Assembly (NCBI GenBank): GCA_963971425.1
Contig: OZ020525.1
Span: 9,717,560-9,781,559 of the forward strand
Direction: 5' to 3'
DNA from: Bryoerythrophyllum caledonicum
Lineage: Eukaryota > Streptophyta > Bryopsida > Pottiales > Pottiaceae
Length of the DNA: 64,000 bases
The first letter of the stretch is position 1. Each line of letters opens with the position of its first letter. The translations under genes were made by a program, and so were the position numbers. The notes below the pieces were generated by a model. The model did no database searches. It was not told the origin of the DNA and saw only the letters and a list, made by a program, of their open reading frames with translations. Positions 1 to 11,900 of this stretch are shown here, in pieces.

Positions 1-939
1 AAAGAGAAGAATGGGCCAAGCAGACATTCCAGTGATAGCAAAAGAGGAGAAGAAAAAGGAGACTCTACCAAGGTGAAGGGAAAAATGCCTGCTTACAAGC
101 TCCAGTCAGACATTGAGACCTCTATTGATCTGAAAGGGGTATTGGAGGAAAGGATCTTGGATGCCAAGATCGAATTTACATTGAGAGAAGCACTTGGCAT
201 AGCCAAGAAAGATTTCCATGAGTTAATCATTGACATCATCAAGAGGAAGAGGCAGATGACAGCTGAGGCTGTGATGGTCAGAGCTTTAGATACTCACATG
301 ACCGAAGATGAAGAGACAGAGATTGGTGAGGTATTTGCTATGATGGATGAGCCAATAGGTCAAGAAGAAGAAGTTTCCAAGGAGGAAGCACGAACCTTTC
401 AATTCTCTTATGATCTTCCCAACATGAAAGAAAATGAAGAGAAGATTGAGTTCGATCTACCATTTTGGGCTAGGGCCACTACTGAAACGAAGATAAAGCT
501 CGGAGGGATCGATGACCACGTTTTAGCCCTTGTTGATCATGGTTCAGAGATTAACATAATATCTCGAAATGTCTATGAGAAGGGCAAATGGCCAATCGAC
601 ACGGATCATGGTTGGGTCATGAGAGCAGCTAATAGTGGACGGACTCGGTTGCATGGTGCTTGCCCTGCAGTACTCACGAAGATTGGAGATGTAGAGGTTG
701 AACAAAATTTCTTTGTTCAAAATGTTAGCGCCTATCCGATAATTTTGGGCCAACCATTTATCACTGCTTCACGAATGGAGACCAAGGTGTTGGATGACGG
801 ATCTCATTATGCCCGTATCCGAAGTGTTGATGGAAAGAGGTCAGTGCAGTTCTTAACGGTGAGACCTGACAATGAGAGGCATCGACTTCAACTCAGAGAA
901 ATCCCTCTACCAACTTCTTCGAACTTCTCGGATTTCTAG
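1..939 (+). CDS. gag-protease polyprotein, C-terminal part (copy A, partial)
   Basis: The frame is open from base 1 and matches the last 312 codons of the complete gag-protease ORF in copy B. It contains a charged linker followed by the aspartic protease. The protease has an active-site loop reading Leu-Val-Asp-His-Gly-Ser at about 529-546 and the ILGQPF strand-turn motif near 739-756 that is typical of retroelement proteases. The ORF ends with TAG at 937-939. The pol frame lies in -1 relative to this one. The 5' part is outside the window, so no start can be assigned. Confidence 0.88.
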   Translation, partial: KEKNGPSRHSSDSKRGEEKGDSTKVKGKMPAYKLQSDIETSIDLKGVLEERILDAKIEFTLREALGIAKKDFHELIIDIIKRKRQMTAEAVMVRALDTHMTEDEETEIGEVFAMMDEPIGQEEEVSKEEARTFQFSYDLPNMKENEEKIEFDLPFWARATTETKIKLGGIDDHVLALVDHGSEINIISRNVYEKGKWPIDTDHGWVMRAANSGRTRLHGACPAVLTKIGDVEVEQNFFVQNVSAYPIILGQPFITASRMETKVLDDGSHYARIRSVDGKRSVQFLTVRPDNERHRLQLREIPLPTSSNFSDF

Positions 940-953
940 AGGGCACACGTGGG

Positions 954-3900
954 ATGTGGGGATCCACGGGTGCTAAGGGAACTAAGACTGGTAGATTCCC
1001 CAATGTACATACTAGTGTTAAGTGTGGATTTTTAAGTGTGACAAAATGTGGCTTTGAAAGATTTACGGGTGTCAAAGACTTGGACCCTGTATGTAGAAAG
1101 CTTGTGAAAAAGATGGAGAAAAATCTTAAAAAGATGAATGTTGTAGAGGTAGATGAAAGCATTTCTGGTATTTACGAAGAAAATGGAATGCCAGATGATA
1201 TCTTACAGACTTTGCAAGATCTAGAGGCAGATAAGGATGAAGAGAAGATTACACATTGCATTGTCAATGTCCATACAAGTTCAATGTATCATGAGATTTC
1301 AACAGCAATAACAAAGCTGTGTGACTTCAAAATTGATGGACAGAGACCGGAGGCTGCAGTTTATACAAAATATAAAACTGTGGCCAAGAAAGTGAAGCCA
1401 GTGGCTACTCAGCTACCATCTGATACTGATGATCATATCAAACAAGCTGAGAAAGAGCCAAGTTTGAGAGAAGCAAGAAGGATTGGACACAAGTTTACCA
1501 AAGAGACGTTGGCAAACTTGAAGATTGGAGGAGATGATTTCTTGACTGAGCCGGAGAAGAAGAAATTTCAGGACATGCTTTCCATGCATGGAAAAGCCTT
1601 TGCTTCTTCGCCAGATGAGATTGGGTGCGTTCAACCAAGTATTGTGGCACCAATGGTTATTTTTACAGTACCACATATACCATGGGATTTGAAGCCAATT
1701 CCAGTTCCTCGAGCTCTACTACCAAAGCTTGTGGAGCTGCTTAAGGAAAAGACACGCATGGGCATACTTGAGCCTTCGATGGCTCCATATTCCAACCGAT
1801 GGTTCACAGTGCCAAAGAAATCGGGAGCATTGAGGTTCATTCAAGATATGCAGCCAGCAAATGGAGTGACAATCAGAAACAAAGGCTCAGGGCCTAATGT
1901 TGATGAAGTAGCTGAAGCATTTGCGGGGCATGCAATTTATTCCATTGGAGATCTATACTCTGGTTATGATCAATTTCAACTCGCTGCTGAGAGCAGAGAT
2001 TTAACAACCATGAAGACTCCACTTGGATTAGTGCGCATGTGTACATTGCCTCAAGGTGCTACCAACTCGGTGGCACATATGTAGAGCGCCATGAATCAAA
2101 TCCTAAGAGATTTTGTGCCTGAGAAAACCATACCATTCGTGGATGACATTCCCATGAAGGGGTGCGAGGAGAAAGAAAGAGACTTAACCATTCAAGATGA
2201 TGGTTGCAGAGCCTTTGTGAGTAATCATATTGAAGATGTGGCCAAAATCTTGAGCAAATTGGAGGAGGTCAATTTGACTCTTTCCATTGAGAAGTCCAAG
2301 TTTGGGGTTGATGAGATTTTGGTGGTTGGACACTTGTGTGGTTCTTATGGAAGAAAGCCTAATCCTGAGAAGGTGGATGCTATTGGGAGAATGAAGGCCT
2401 GTAGCAATGTCACTGAAGTAAGGAGGTTTTTAGGAGCCTGTGTCTTCTACCAAATTTGGATCCCTCATTTTGCTCATATATCAGAACCTCTTTACAAGCT
2501 ATTGCGCAAGAGGAACAAATTTGTTTGGCAATGTGAGCAAGACAAAGCTATGATAGAGCTGAAGAGAATCCTGGAGTCACCATCGGTTCTTAAACAAGTG
2601 AGTTATACTTGTGGAAGACCGGTGATTGTAACTGTTGATACAAGTCCAATAGCTATTGGATGGGCTGTTGGACAAGATGATGAAGAAGGGAAAAGATTTG
2701 CTATCCGATTTGGAGCAAGGATCTTGACAGAGCGACAAAGGGCTTATCCACAAGTAAAAAGAGAACTCTGGGGTGCCCTTACAACTTTAAAAGCAGACAG
2801 GAACTACTTGATTGATGCGGAGGTAGTTTTAGAAACTGACTGCTTGCCTTTGCTGGGGATGATAACAAATTGTTCTTCACCAGACATTGCAATGCTACGC
2901 TGGATAGCCTACATCAAGTCTTTGAATCCTGTTCTAGTTCACATTGAAGGCAAAAAGAATTCAGTTGCCGATATGTTGTCTAGAGCAAGGTATTTCAAAG
3001 AAGAGGAGATGATGGCTCACGAACATGGTGAAGAATTGTTACACGGAGGCTATGAGATGAACATAGATGGTGAAAGCACGTCCACTAGAGTATTGCCTTT
3101 CAAGGATGAGCTGTACGAAGGAAAGCTGAGAGATATTGGGCTCTATTTGAGCACAATGGAACGGCAAAGAAGTTGGATGGATAAGACATTCAAAGACATC
3201 AGACATCAGTCTTATGGATATCTGCTGAAAGATGGATTTCTATGGAAGAGGGCAAAAAGAGCTGGTGATGTGCCTTTAAGAGTGGTGGGAGACTCTGGAA
3301 CCAAGACCCAAGTCCTACAAGAGCTTCATGATACACTCTGGGCCGGTCACAGAGGAGTGTGGGCCACTTATACAAAAATCAAGGAGAGATATTGGTGGAA
3401 GGGGCTGTACAAAGATGTTGAGGAGTTTGTAGCTTCTTGTGTAGTATGCCAATTACAATCCAAGGTGCGACACAGAGACGAATTGCATCCAACTTATCCC
3501 ATTGCAATCCATTTTCAATGGATGATCGATTTGGTTGCTATGCCAAGTGCAATGTGGGGAATGAAGTACCTTGTTTTGGCCCGAGAAGAACTCTCAAACT
3601 TTGTTGAGGGAAGAGCATTGAGGACCAAGGCCACGGAGAATGTATGCCGATTTATACTTGAAGATATTTTTAGTCGGTATGGGAGTATTGGCCGAATGAG
3701 AGCTGACAGAGGAGAGTTGAATGCTACGGAAGCCAAAGAATTTTTCAAGCAATATGGTGCGCAGTTGAAACTGACAACTGCTTACAATCCTGAGGCAAAC
3801 GGCAAGATCGAGAGGGGACATCCTCCAATCATTCATGCTCTAGTCAAAGCTTGCAAAGGGAAGCCTAGTTTATGGCCAAAATTGCTACCGTTTGCACTAT

Positions 3901-4511
3901 GGGCTGATAGAACAACACATAGTACGGTTACCGGTTACATGCCTGTAGAACTTATGTATGGGCAGAAACCTATCATGCCGGTGGAGAACGATATTCCCAC
4001 ATGGGTGTTTCTTTCATGGGAAGATGGCATCAGTAGGGAAAGACTGTTGGAACTTCGTATTCAGCAGTTGGCAAGATTGCCTGAGGACCTTGAGATAGCC
4101 TTGGAGAAGATGAAAACTGCTAGATTGGGCAACAAAGAACGCTTTGACAAAACACATCGATTGAGGAGAAAACAGATCAGAGAGGGTGATTGGGTCCTTG
4201 TATTTGATAGTACATTGGAGCATCAACACAGCACGGTACGGAAATTTGCAAAGAGATGGATTGGACCCTATGTAGTGATTAAAGTGCACCTCAATGGCAC
4301 TTATTCACTTCGAGAGTTAGATGGAGTTCCTCTTCGTGTACCAGTGGCTAAGAAACGAATCAAAGTCTTTCGAAGGAGTGACAGGTTTCATCTTGAAGAC
4401 TTAGAGGACATTCTCGATCCACAACAATTTGATGACACTGATCAAGCTGAAGATGAAGATGAAGATTTAGAAGATGCAGTTCGGGACAACCAAGATAGTG
4501 AGGATGACTAA
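954..4511 (+). pseudogene. pol polyprotein with in-frame amber codon (copy A)
   Basis: Two consecutive reading-frame blocks (954-2084 and 2091-4511) lie in the same frame, separated only by a TAG at 2082-2084. The stop falls inside reverse transcriptase. The fingers and first catalytic Asp are upstream; the Phe-Val-Asp-Asp box at 2136-2147 is downstream. RNase H follows, with an opening TVDTSP motif and a later ETDC segment. Integrase comes last, with an HHCC-type zinc region near 3325-3460 and Asp, Asp and Glu of the catalytic triad near 3525, 3705 and 3810. A GPY-type C-terminal module (near 4263) is followed by an acidic tail. The identical stop in copy B shows that the tandem copies descend from one interrupted pol. 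Programmed readthrough cannot be excluded, but a disabling mutation is simpler. Confidence 0.88.
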
Positions 4512-4538
4512 GTTTGGCACATACCAGAGGATGTGCAG

Positions 4539-4550
4539 GTTTAGAGAGGG
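4539..4550 (+). promoter_or_regulatory. Candidate polypurine tract (copy A)
   Basis: A purine-rich run (ending TTAGAGAGGG) sits directly before the TG that opens the LTR at 4551, where the plus-strand primer of LTR elements is expected. Identical at 12542-12553. Confidence 0.6.
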
Positions 4551-6445
4551 TGAATGTCCTAATGGAAATTCTTCCATCATGTACATACAAGTATTAGTCT
4601 TTATATGTGTGGATTTTAATAAGTAAGGAGTTGGGATAAAAAGGTTTGGCCGTGGTGAGAACCACGGTTTGAGGATTTGGGCAAGTGTTAGCATGTAGGT
4701 GCTGCACCGCTCTTGTCACTGCTCAGGGGGGTAGGTAGCGGGTTGACTGGTATTTTTCCTGCCTCACTAGCGAGCCAAGCCGTGGGCCGCTCAACCACTC
4801 GACGGGCTCGATCGGGTTCGAACCCGGACTGGCGGCGGCCACTGACCACGACATTTCCAGCCAACCAAGTCCACGACTTGGCGATCAGGTTGTGCGAATC
4901 AACACCTTTATACGTCCGTTCCATCAGCTACCTTACGATAAGTTTTTATTTATTTATTTTTTAGTTATTTTTTTTATTTTACTTATCTTGTTGGTTGGAA
5001 GGTCTAAATTTTTAGTCTTTCAATAAATAAAAGACTAGGGGATTTATGTGGTTGAAAGTGGAAAGGATAAGAAAGTAGCAAAGTACCTTGTGGGGTACTT
5101 TGGATAGGGTGACATGGGCTGGAGTGCCGACGTCCACTTGAGGTGAAAAAGTTGGGAAAGATATTCCTTAGTGGGTGTGTGTGTGTGTACGGGTGAGAGA
5201 GGAAGGGTTTGGAGCAGAACTTTGACTGTGTGTAACTCGTTGAGCTTGAACGATATGGAATTGAAAATTTGTGATCTTGTTCCTTGTTTTGAGAGCTTTC
5301 TATACTCGTTTTAAATTTTGAATTCGGAGTTGTAGAGAAAAAGTTATTGAGGTTTTAATTCTGTGAAAACCCGAGGCCATCCATTGAGAGGCAGAGGTTT
5401 CGAGGAGCCACAACTTTTTCTGTAGTTCTCAATTTGATTTGAGATTTGGAGGGTGTATGCGTCTCTATCTTAGCTTTCTAGAAAGATATCACAATTGAGA
5501 TTTGGAGTTGTGAGCAAGAAGTTATAGAGATTTGAATGAATAGGGGTAGGCAGAACTTTGATTGTCCATAACTTTTGGACAGTAGTTTGGAATTGTTTGA
5601 GAATTGGAAGGTGCGTAAACCATGGTCATAGCTCTTCAAAAAGTTAATACAATTGAGATTTGGAGTTTTGAAGAAGAAGTTATGAGCGATTGAATATCTG
5701 GAGGGGCAGAACTTTGAACTCGTATATCTTTCGGACAGTAGTTTAGATTGACTTGAAATTTGGAGGAGTGTTAGTTGTCTGAATTAGCTTTCCAGAGAGC
5801 TATTACACTTAGTATTTGAAGTTTTGAGTCATCGGTGTCACTTGTTTGAAGGTTACAGCCTTGGTGAAACTTTTCCATTGTGTTTTTGAACACTTCTTTT
5901 GAGTTTCTTAGTGTTTTTGAACACTTGAAGACTTTGGAGTTGAAGGATGGAAGAATTGAAGACTTGAGGATTGAAGAGAAGAGAAGATGGGGACAAGTGT
6001 GTTGTGTCTTGTGGTCCGATTTCTTTTTTTGTGATTCCAAGCCAGTTTTGGAGGCTAGTTGTATTTCAATTCTGTTCTTGTAAACTTTGTTGCGGCGAAG
6101 TGGGGTTAATTGCCCACACGGTCGTGTTTATGTCGTTCCCACCGGTGAGGCACGTTTGCTGGTCACCGTGGGTTTGAATTTTAGGAGCCAATCTTTCGGA
6201 CGGTTTCAGCTTGTGGTCTGGCCGTCCCGTTTTACCCGTCCGAGGCCGTGGTTTCTTATCACCCACCTTTACCCTTAACCCTTTATAACCACCACAGGAT
6301 AGGCCAACGGGGAGGAGTTTGAAGACTGAAGACTGAAGACTGAAGACCGAAGACCACAAGATTTGACAGAACTCCGTAGCAGACTATACGAAGTCGCAGC
6401 CAGATACCTCGCGTATTCTCAAAGCGCTCCCCTCTCTACACGACA
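4551..6445 (+). repeat. Long terminal repeat between the two internal regions
   Basis: The LTR starts TGAATGTCC right after the purine tract and ends ACACGACA just before the primer-binding site, giving about 1895 bp with TG...CA ends. The same sequence recurs at 12554-14446. Within it are four diverged units of roughly 150 bp that share the words GCAGAACTTTGA and ATTTGGAGTTxTGA (about 5210-5830). A short array of the 8-mer GAAGACTG lies at 6321-6355. A TATA-like CTTTATAACC at 6281-6290 could be a promoter element, but this is not testable here. ORFs of 60-100 codons inside the LTR look spurious. Confidence 0.9.
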
Positions 6446-6447
6446 TT

Positions 6448-6465
6448 TGGTGCTTCCACTGAGAG
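6448..6465 (+). promoter_or_regulatory. Candidate primer-binding site
   Basis: The sequence begins TGGTGCTTCC two bases after the LTR end, at the place where a tRNA 3' end (ACC-terminated complement) would anneal to prime minus-strand synthesis. I cannot assign the priming tRNA by eye. Confidence 0.55.
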
Positions 6466-6494
6466 AATTTTGAGGCGACTTGCGTGGTTTTGCT

Positions 6495-8942
6495 ATGGGA
6501 GACGCTGATGGGACCGCTGGTGTTGGAGGAAGAGGCACCGGTGGAGTCCAAATGCCTATGGAGGACATTTTAGGGGCGTTGGCCCTATTCATGGAACAAC
6601 ATAGAGCAAATCAAGGTGGGCAAGGTGCCACTAAGGCTCTTAAAGCTGTTGTTTCCAAGATTGGAAGGTTCGATGGCAAGAACATCTCTAAGTTCTTGCG
6701 AACCTACGTGTGTGAGATGGAAGTGCATCAGGTTGATGACAATCAAATGATGCACATCTTTGGTATGGCCGTTGTACCTGACATTCGCGACCGGGTGCAA
6801 GAGATCCGCGAGATGGTCATCTCATGGCCAAACTTTGCTGAGCGGCTCCGAGATGAATACTTTGATGAAGACTCTGAGAGAATGACAAAGAGGTCATTTC
6901 TTGAATGGGTGGAGCAACGGCCTGGGAATTCGATGGGTCCCAACGAGCTGTTGAGAGACTTTGAGAAGAAGTTCAGTCAACTACCCATGGCAGAGAGGCG
7001 CCTTTTGGATTCTAGGAAGGCAGAACTTTTTCTCCAAGCAACAGATGCTGCACTTGAAGACAAGCTGCTTCTACTCCTTGGAGATCGTACGACAGAAGGG
7101 GGCTTTACTAATGATTGGAGGAGGGTTGAAGAAACGGTGATTCTCTTGGCCAAACAACGGCGTGTGAGGTCAAGAGGCGTTGAAGTGGAGCCTATTCAGA
7201 CTCCGAAGTCTCTTAAGGTGTCTTTTGCCCCAACACCTTCGACAACTTCGGGACCTACTTTGAAAACCACTAAGACCACCGAAGGAAATGCCCTCGAAGA
7301 ACTTATTAAGGGTTTTCGAGAGCTAAGGGTGGAATTTACTGAGTTGAAGAAGGCTAGGGGAGCTTCTTCTTCCCAACCATCCGATGGTGCGAGGAAATAT
7401 TCAAGGAGGTGTGTTTGGTGTGATGAGGAGACTGAGCACAATCTCAGAGGCTGTGAATCGTATGAAGAGGCACTCAAGAATGTTCATGTCTACTACAAAG
7501 ATGGGAAGATTCACGATGCCTCAACAAACTCTCCATTGGGGACCAATTTTGGAAGAGGTGGAATGAGGAAGCTCATGGAAGAGAAGATGGCAAGATCCAG
7601 CTACGTACAAGTGCACGAAGCTGATACTTACCACGTTCAAGTCGAGCACCATTCAGATAAAGCTTTATCTGTTCAAACTCAAATATTAATGAAGAGAGGA
7701 GCTCAAGCCATCAGAAATGCAACTGGATGGGAAGATCCAATTGATGCAAATAGCATCAGGGCATTTATGTATGAAGAAAAGGACAATGATGAGCTCCGCG
7801 AGGCCTCCGTTGAAGAAAAACGTGTAAGACTTGATGCTGACGATGGTGTTGAGCCAGAAGCAAAGAGAAGATCTCCAGTGCAGAATGAGCCTGCAAAGGA
7901 GATGAGAAAGAGGGTTCCTACACGTTCAAAGCCGACGGACCCTAGTACTGTGCGCCCTAGTGATGCACCGTTACCAAAGGAATGGTGGGAGAAGAATAAA
8001 GAGAAAGAGAAGAATGGGCCAAGCAGACATTCCAGTGATAGCAAAAGAGGAGAAGAAAAAGGAGACTCTACCAAGGTGAAGGGAAAAATGCCTGCTTACA
8101 AGCTCCAGTCAGACATTGAGACCTCTATTGATCTGAAAGGGGTATTGGAGGAAAGGATCTTGGATGCCAAGATCGAATTTACATTGAGAGAAGCACTTGG
8201 CATAGCCAAGAAAGATTTCCATGAGTTAATCATTGACATCATCAAGAGGAAGAGGCAGATGACAGCTGAGGCTGTGATGGTCAGAGCTTTAGATACTCAC
8301 ATGACCGAAGATGAAGAGACAGAGATTGGTGAGGTATTTGCTATGATGGATGAGCCAATAGGTCAAGAAGAAGAAGTTTCCAAGGAGGAAGCACGAACCT
8401 TTCAATTCTCTTATGATCTTCCCAACATGAAAGAAAATGAAGAGAAGATTGAGTTCGATCTACCATTTTGGGCTAGGGCCACTACTGAAACGAAGATAAA
8501 GCTCGGAGGGATCGATGACCACGTTTTAGCCCTTGTTGATCATGGTTCAGAGATTAACATAATATCTCGAAATGTCTATGAGAAGGGCAAATGGCCAATC
8601 GACACGGATCATGGTTGGGTCATGAGAGCAGCTAATAGTGGACGGACTCGGTTGCATGGTGCTTGCCCTGCAGTACTCACGAAGATTGGAGATGTAGAGG
8701 TTGAACAAAATTTCTTTGTTCAAAATGTTAGCGCCTATCCGATAATTTTGGGCCAACCATTTATCACTGCTTCACGAATGGAGACCAAGGTGTTGGATGA
8801 CGGATCTCATTATGCCCGTATCCGAAGTGTTGATGGAAAGAGGTCAGTGCAGTTCTTAACGGTGAGACCTGACAATGAGAGGCATCGACTTCAACTCAGA
8901 GAAATCCCTCTACCAACTTCTTCGAACTTCTCGGATTTCTAG
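6495..8942 (+). CDS. gag-protease polyprotein (copy B, complete)
   Basis: I chose the ATG at 6495, about 50 bases past the LTR, as the first ATG of the frame; it gives 815 residues. The N-terminal 240 residues are helical and charged, like retrotransposon capsid/nucleocapsid proteins. A zinc knuckle of form C-x2-C-x5-H-x4-C lies at residues 306-320, one residue longer in the middle than the usual CCHC. A long Lys/Glu/Arg-rich linker follows. The aspartic protease has its catalytic Asp at about 682 in an unusual Asp-His-Gly-Ser loop, with an Ile-Leu-Gly-Gln motif near 748. The product would build the particle and process the polyprotein. Pol follows in the -1 frame with a 64-base overlap of open frames (8879-8942). 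Confidence 0.9.
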   Translation: MGDADGTAGVGGRGTGGVQMPMEDILGALALFMEQHRANQGGQGATKALKAVVSKIGRFDGKNISKFLRTYVCEMEVHQVDDNQMMHIFGMAVVPDIRDRVQEIREMVISWPNFAERLRDEYFDEDSERMTKRSFLEWVEQRPGNSMGPNELLRDFEKKFSQLPMAERRLLDSRKAELFLQATDAALEDKLLLLLGDRTTEGGFTNDWRRVEETVILLAKQRRVRSRGVEVEPIQTPKSLKVSFAPTPSTTSGPTLKTTKTTEGNALEELIKGFRELRVEFTELKKARGASSSQPSDGARKYSRRCVWCDEETEHNLRGCESYEEALKNVHVYYKDGKIHDASTNSPLGTNFGRGGMRKLMEEKMARSSYVQVHEADTYHVQVEHHSDKALSVQTQILMKRGAQAIRNATGWEDPIDANSIRAFMYEEKDNDELREASVEEKRVRLDADDGVEPEAKRRSPVQNEPAKEMRKRVPTRSKPTDPSTVRPSDAPLPKEWWEKNKEKEKNGPSRHSSDSKRGEEKGDSTKVKGKMPAYKLQSDIETSIDLKGVLEERILDAKIEFTLREALGIAKKDFHELIIDIIKRKRQMTAEAVMVRALDTHMTEDEETEIGEVFAMMDEPIGQEEEVSKEEARTFQFSYDLPNMKENEEKIEFDLPFWARATTETKIKLGGIDDHVLALVDHGSEINIISRNVYEKGKWPIDTDHGWVMRAANSGRTRLHGACPAVLTKIGDVEVEQNFFVQNVSAYPIILGQPFITASRMETKVLDDGSHYARIRSVDGKRSVQFLTVRPDNERHRLQLREIPLPTSSNFSDF

Positions 8943-8956
8943 AGGGCACACGTGGG

Positions 8957-11900
8957 ATGTGGGGATCCACGGGTGCTAAGGGAACTAAGACTGGTAGATT
9001 CCCCAATGTACATACTAGTGTTAAGTGTGGATTTTTAAGTGTGACAAAATGTGGCTTTGAAAGATTTACGGGTGTCAAAGACTTGGACCCTGTATGTAGA
9101 AAGCTTGTGAAAAAGATGGAGAAAAATCTTAAAAAGATGAATGTTGTAGAGGTAGATGAAAGCATTTCTGGTATTTACGAAGAAAATGGAATGCCAGATG
9201 ATATCTTACAGACTTTGCAAGATCTAGAGGCAGATAAGGATGAAGAGAAGATTACACATTGCATTGTCAATGTCCATACAAGTTCAATGTATCATGAGAT
9301 TTCAACAGCAATAACAAAGCTGTGTGACTTCAAAATTGATGGACAGAGACCGGAGGCTGCAGTTTATACAAAATATAAAACTGTGGCCAAGAAAGTGAAG
9401 CCAGTGGCTACTCAGCTACCATCTGATACTGATGATCATATCAAACAAGCTGAGAAAGAGCCAAGTTTGAGAGAAACAAGAAGGATTGGACACAAGTTTA
9501 CCAAAGAGACGTTGGCAAACTTGAAGATTGGAGGAGATGATTTCTTGACTGAGCCGGAGAAGAAGAAATTTCAGGACATGCTTTCCATGCATGGAAAAGC
9601 CTTTGCTTCTTCGCCAGATGAGATTGGGTGCGTTCAACCAAGTATTGTGGCACCAATGGTTATTTTTACAGTACCACATATACCATGGGATTTGAAGCCA
9701 ATTCCAGTTCCTCGAGCTCTACTACCAAAGCTTGTGGAGCTGCTTAAGGAAAAGACACGCATGGGCATACTTGAGCCTTCGATGGCTCCATATTCCAACC
9801 GATGGTTCACAGTGCCAAAGAAATCGGGAGCATTGAGGTTCATTCAAGATATGCAGCCAGCAAATGGAGTGACAATCAGAAACAAAGGCTCAGGGCCTAA
9901 TGTTGATGAAGTAGCTGAAGCATTTGCGGGGCATGCAATTTATTCCATTGGAGATCTATACTCTGGTTATGATCAATTTCAACTCGCTGCTGAGAGCAGA
10001 GATTTAACAACCATGAAGACTCCACTTGGATTAGTGCGCATGTGTACATTGCCTCAAGGTGCTACCAACTCGGTGGCACATATGTAGAGCGCCATGAATC
10101 AAATCCTAAGAGATTTTGTGCCTGAGAAAACCATACCATTCGTGGATGACATTCCCATGAAGGGGTGCGAGGAGAAAGAAAGAGACTTAACCATTCAAGA
10201 TGATGGTTGCAGAGCCTTTGTGAGTAATCATATTGAAGATGTGGCCAAAATCTTGAGCAAATTGGAGGAGGTCAATTTGACTCTTTCCATTGAGAAGTCC
10301 AAGTTTGGGGTTGATGAGATTTTGGTGGTTGGACACTTGTGTGGTTCTTATGGAAGAAAGCCTAATCCTGAGAAGGTGGATGCTATTGGGAGAATGAAGG
10401 CCTGTAGCAATGTCACTGAAGTAAGGAGGTTTTTAGGAGCCTGTGTCTTCTACCAAATTTGGATCCCTCATTTTGCTCATATATCAGAACCTCTTTACAA
10501 GCTATTGCGCAAGAGGAACAAATTTGTTTGGCAATGTGAGCAAGACAAAGCTATGATAGAGCTGAAGAGAATCCTGGAGTCACCATCGGTTCTTAAACAA
10601 GTGAGTTATACTTGTGGAAGACCGGTGATTGTAACTGTTGATACAAGTCCAATAGCTATTGGATGGGCTGTTGGACAAGATGATGAAGAAGGGAAAAGAT
10701 TTGCTATCCGATTTGGAGCAAGGATCTTGACAGAGCGACAAAGGGCTTATCCACAAGTAAAAAGAGAACTCTGGGGTGCCCTTACAACTTTAAAAGCAGA
10801 CAGGAACTACTTGATTGATGCGGAGGTAGTTTTAGAAACTGACTGCTTGCCTTTGCTGGGGATGATAACAAATTGTTCTTCACCAGACATTGCAATGCTA
10901 CGCTGGATAGCCTACATCAAGTCTTTGAATCCTGTTCTAGTTCACATTGAAGGCAAAAAGAATTCAGTTGCCGATATGTTGTCTAGAGCAAGGTATTTCA
11001 AAGAAGAGGAGATGATGGCTCACGAACATGGTGAAGAATTGTTACACGGAGGCTATGAGATGAACATAGATGGTGAAAGCACGTCCACTAGAGTATTGCC
11101 TTTCAAGGATGAGCTGTACGAAGGAAAGCTGAGAGATATTGGGCTCTATTTGAGCACAATGGAACGGCAAAGAAGTTGGATGGATAAGACATTCAAAGAC
11201 ATCAGACATCAGTCTTATGGATATCTGCTGAAAGATGGATTTCTATGGAAGAGGGCAAAAAGAGCTGGTGATGTGCCTTTAAGAGTGGTGGGAGACTCTG
11301 GAACCAAGACCCAAGTCCTACAAGAGCTTCATGATACACTCTGGGCCGGTCACAGAGGAGTGTGGGCCACTTATACAAAAATCAAGGAGAGATATTGGTG
11401 GAAGGGGCTGTACAAAGATGTTGAGGAGTTTGTAGCTTCTTGTGTAGTATGCCAATTACAATCCAAGGTGCGACACAGAGACGAATTGCATCCAACTTAT
11501 CCCATTGCAATCCATTTTCAATGGATGATCGATTTGGTTGCTATGCCAAGTGCAATGTGGGGAATGAAGTACCTTGTTTTGGCCCGAGAAGAACTCTCAA
11601 ACTTTGTTGAGGGAAGAGCATTGAGGACCAAGGCCACGGAGAATGTATGCCGATTTATACTTGAAGATATTTTTAGTCGGTATGGGAGTATTGGCCGAAT
11701 GAGAGCTGACAGAGGAGAGTTGAATGCTACGGAAGCCAAAGAATTTTTCAAGCAATATGGTGCGCAGTTGAAACTGACAACTGCTTACAATCCTGAGGCA
11801 AACGGCAAGATCGAGAGGGGACATCCTCCAATCATTCATGCTCTAGTCAAAGCTTGCAAAGGGAAGCCTAGTTTATGGCCAAAATTGCTACCGTTTGCAC

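Larger units (their letters stand above)
1..4550 (+). mobile_element. Ty3/gypsy-type retrotransposon, copy A (internal region, 5' part outside window)
   Basis: This stretch matches 8004-12553 at a constant offset of 8003 bp, so it is a second internal region of the same element, cut by the window start. It holds the end of gag-protease, all of pol, and a purine-rich tract before the LTR at 4551. The only difference I noticed from copy B is G at 1473 versus A at 9476, which changes Ala to Thr in the region upstream of RT. The protein order (protease, RT, RNase H, integrase) places the element in the Ty3/gypsy group. I see no chromodomain at the integrase C-terminus. Confidence 0.93.

Noticed and set aside
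4810..4850. GGGTTCGAACCC in the LTR as a tRNA gene or Pol III B box
   Set aside because: The motif is palindromic and B-box-like, but no cloverleaf with an acceptor stem can be built. An A-box-like GAGTGGTTGAGCGG lies on the wrong side for the same strand.
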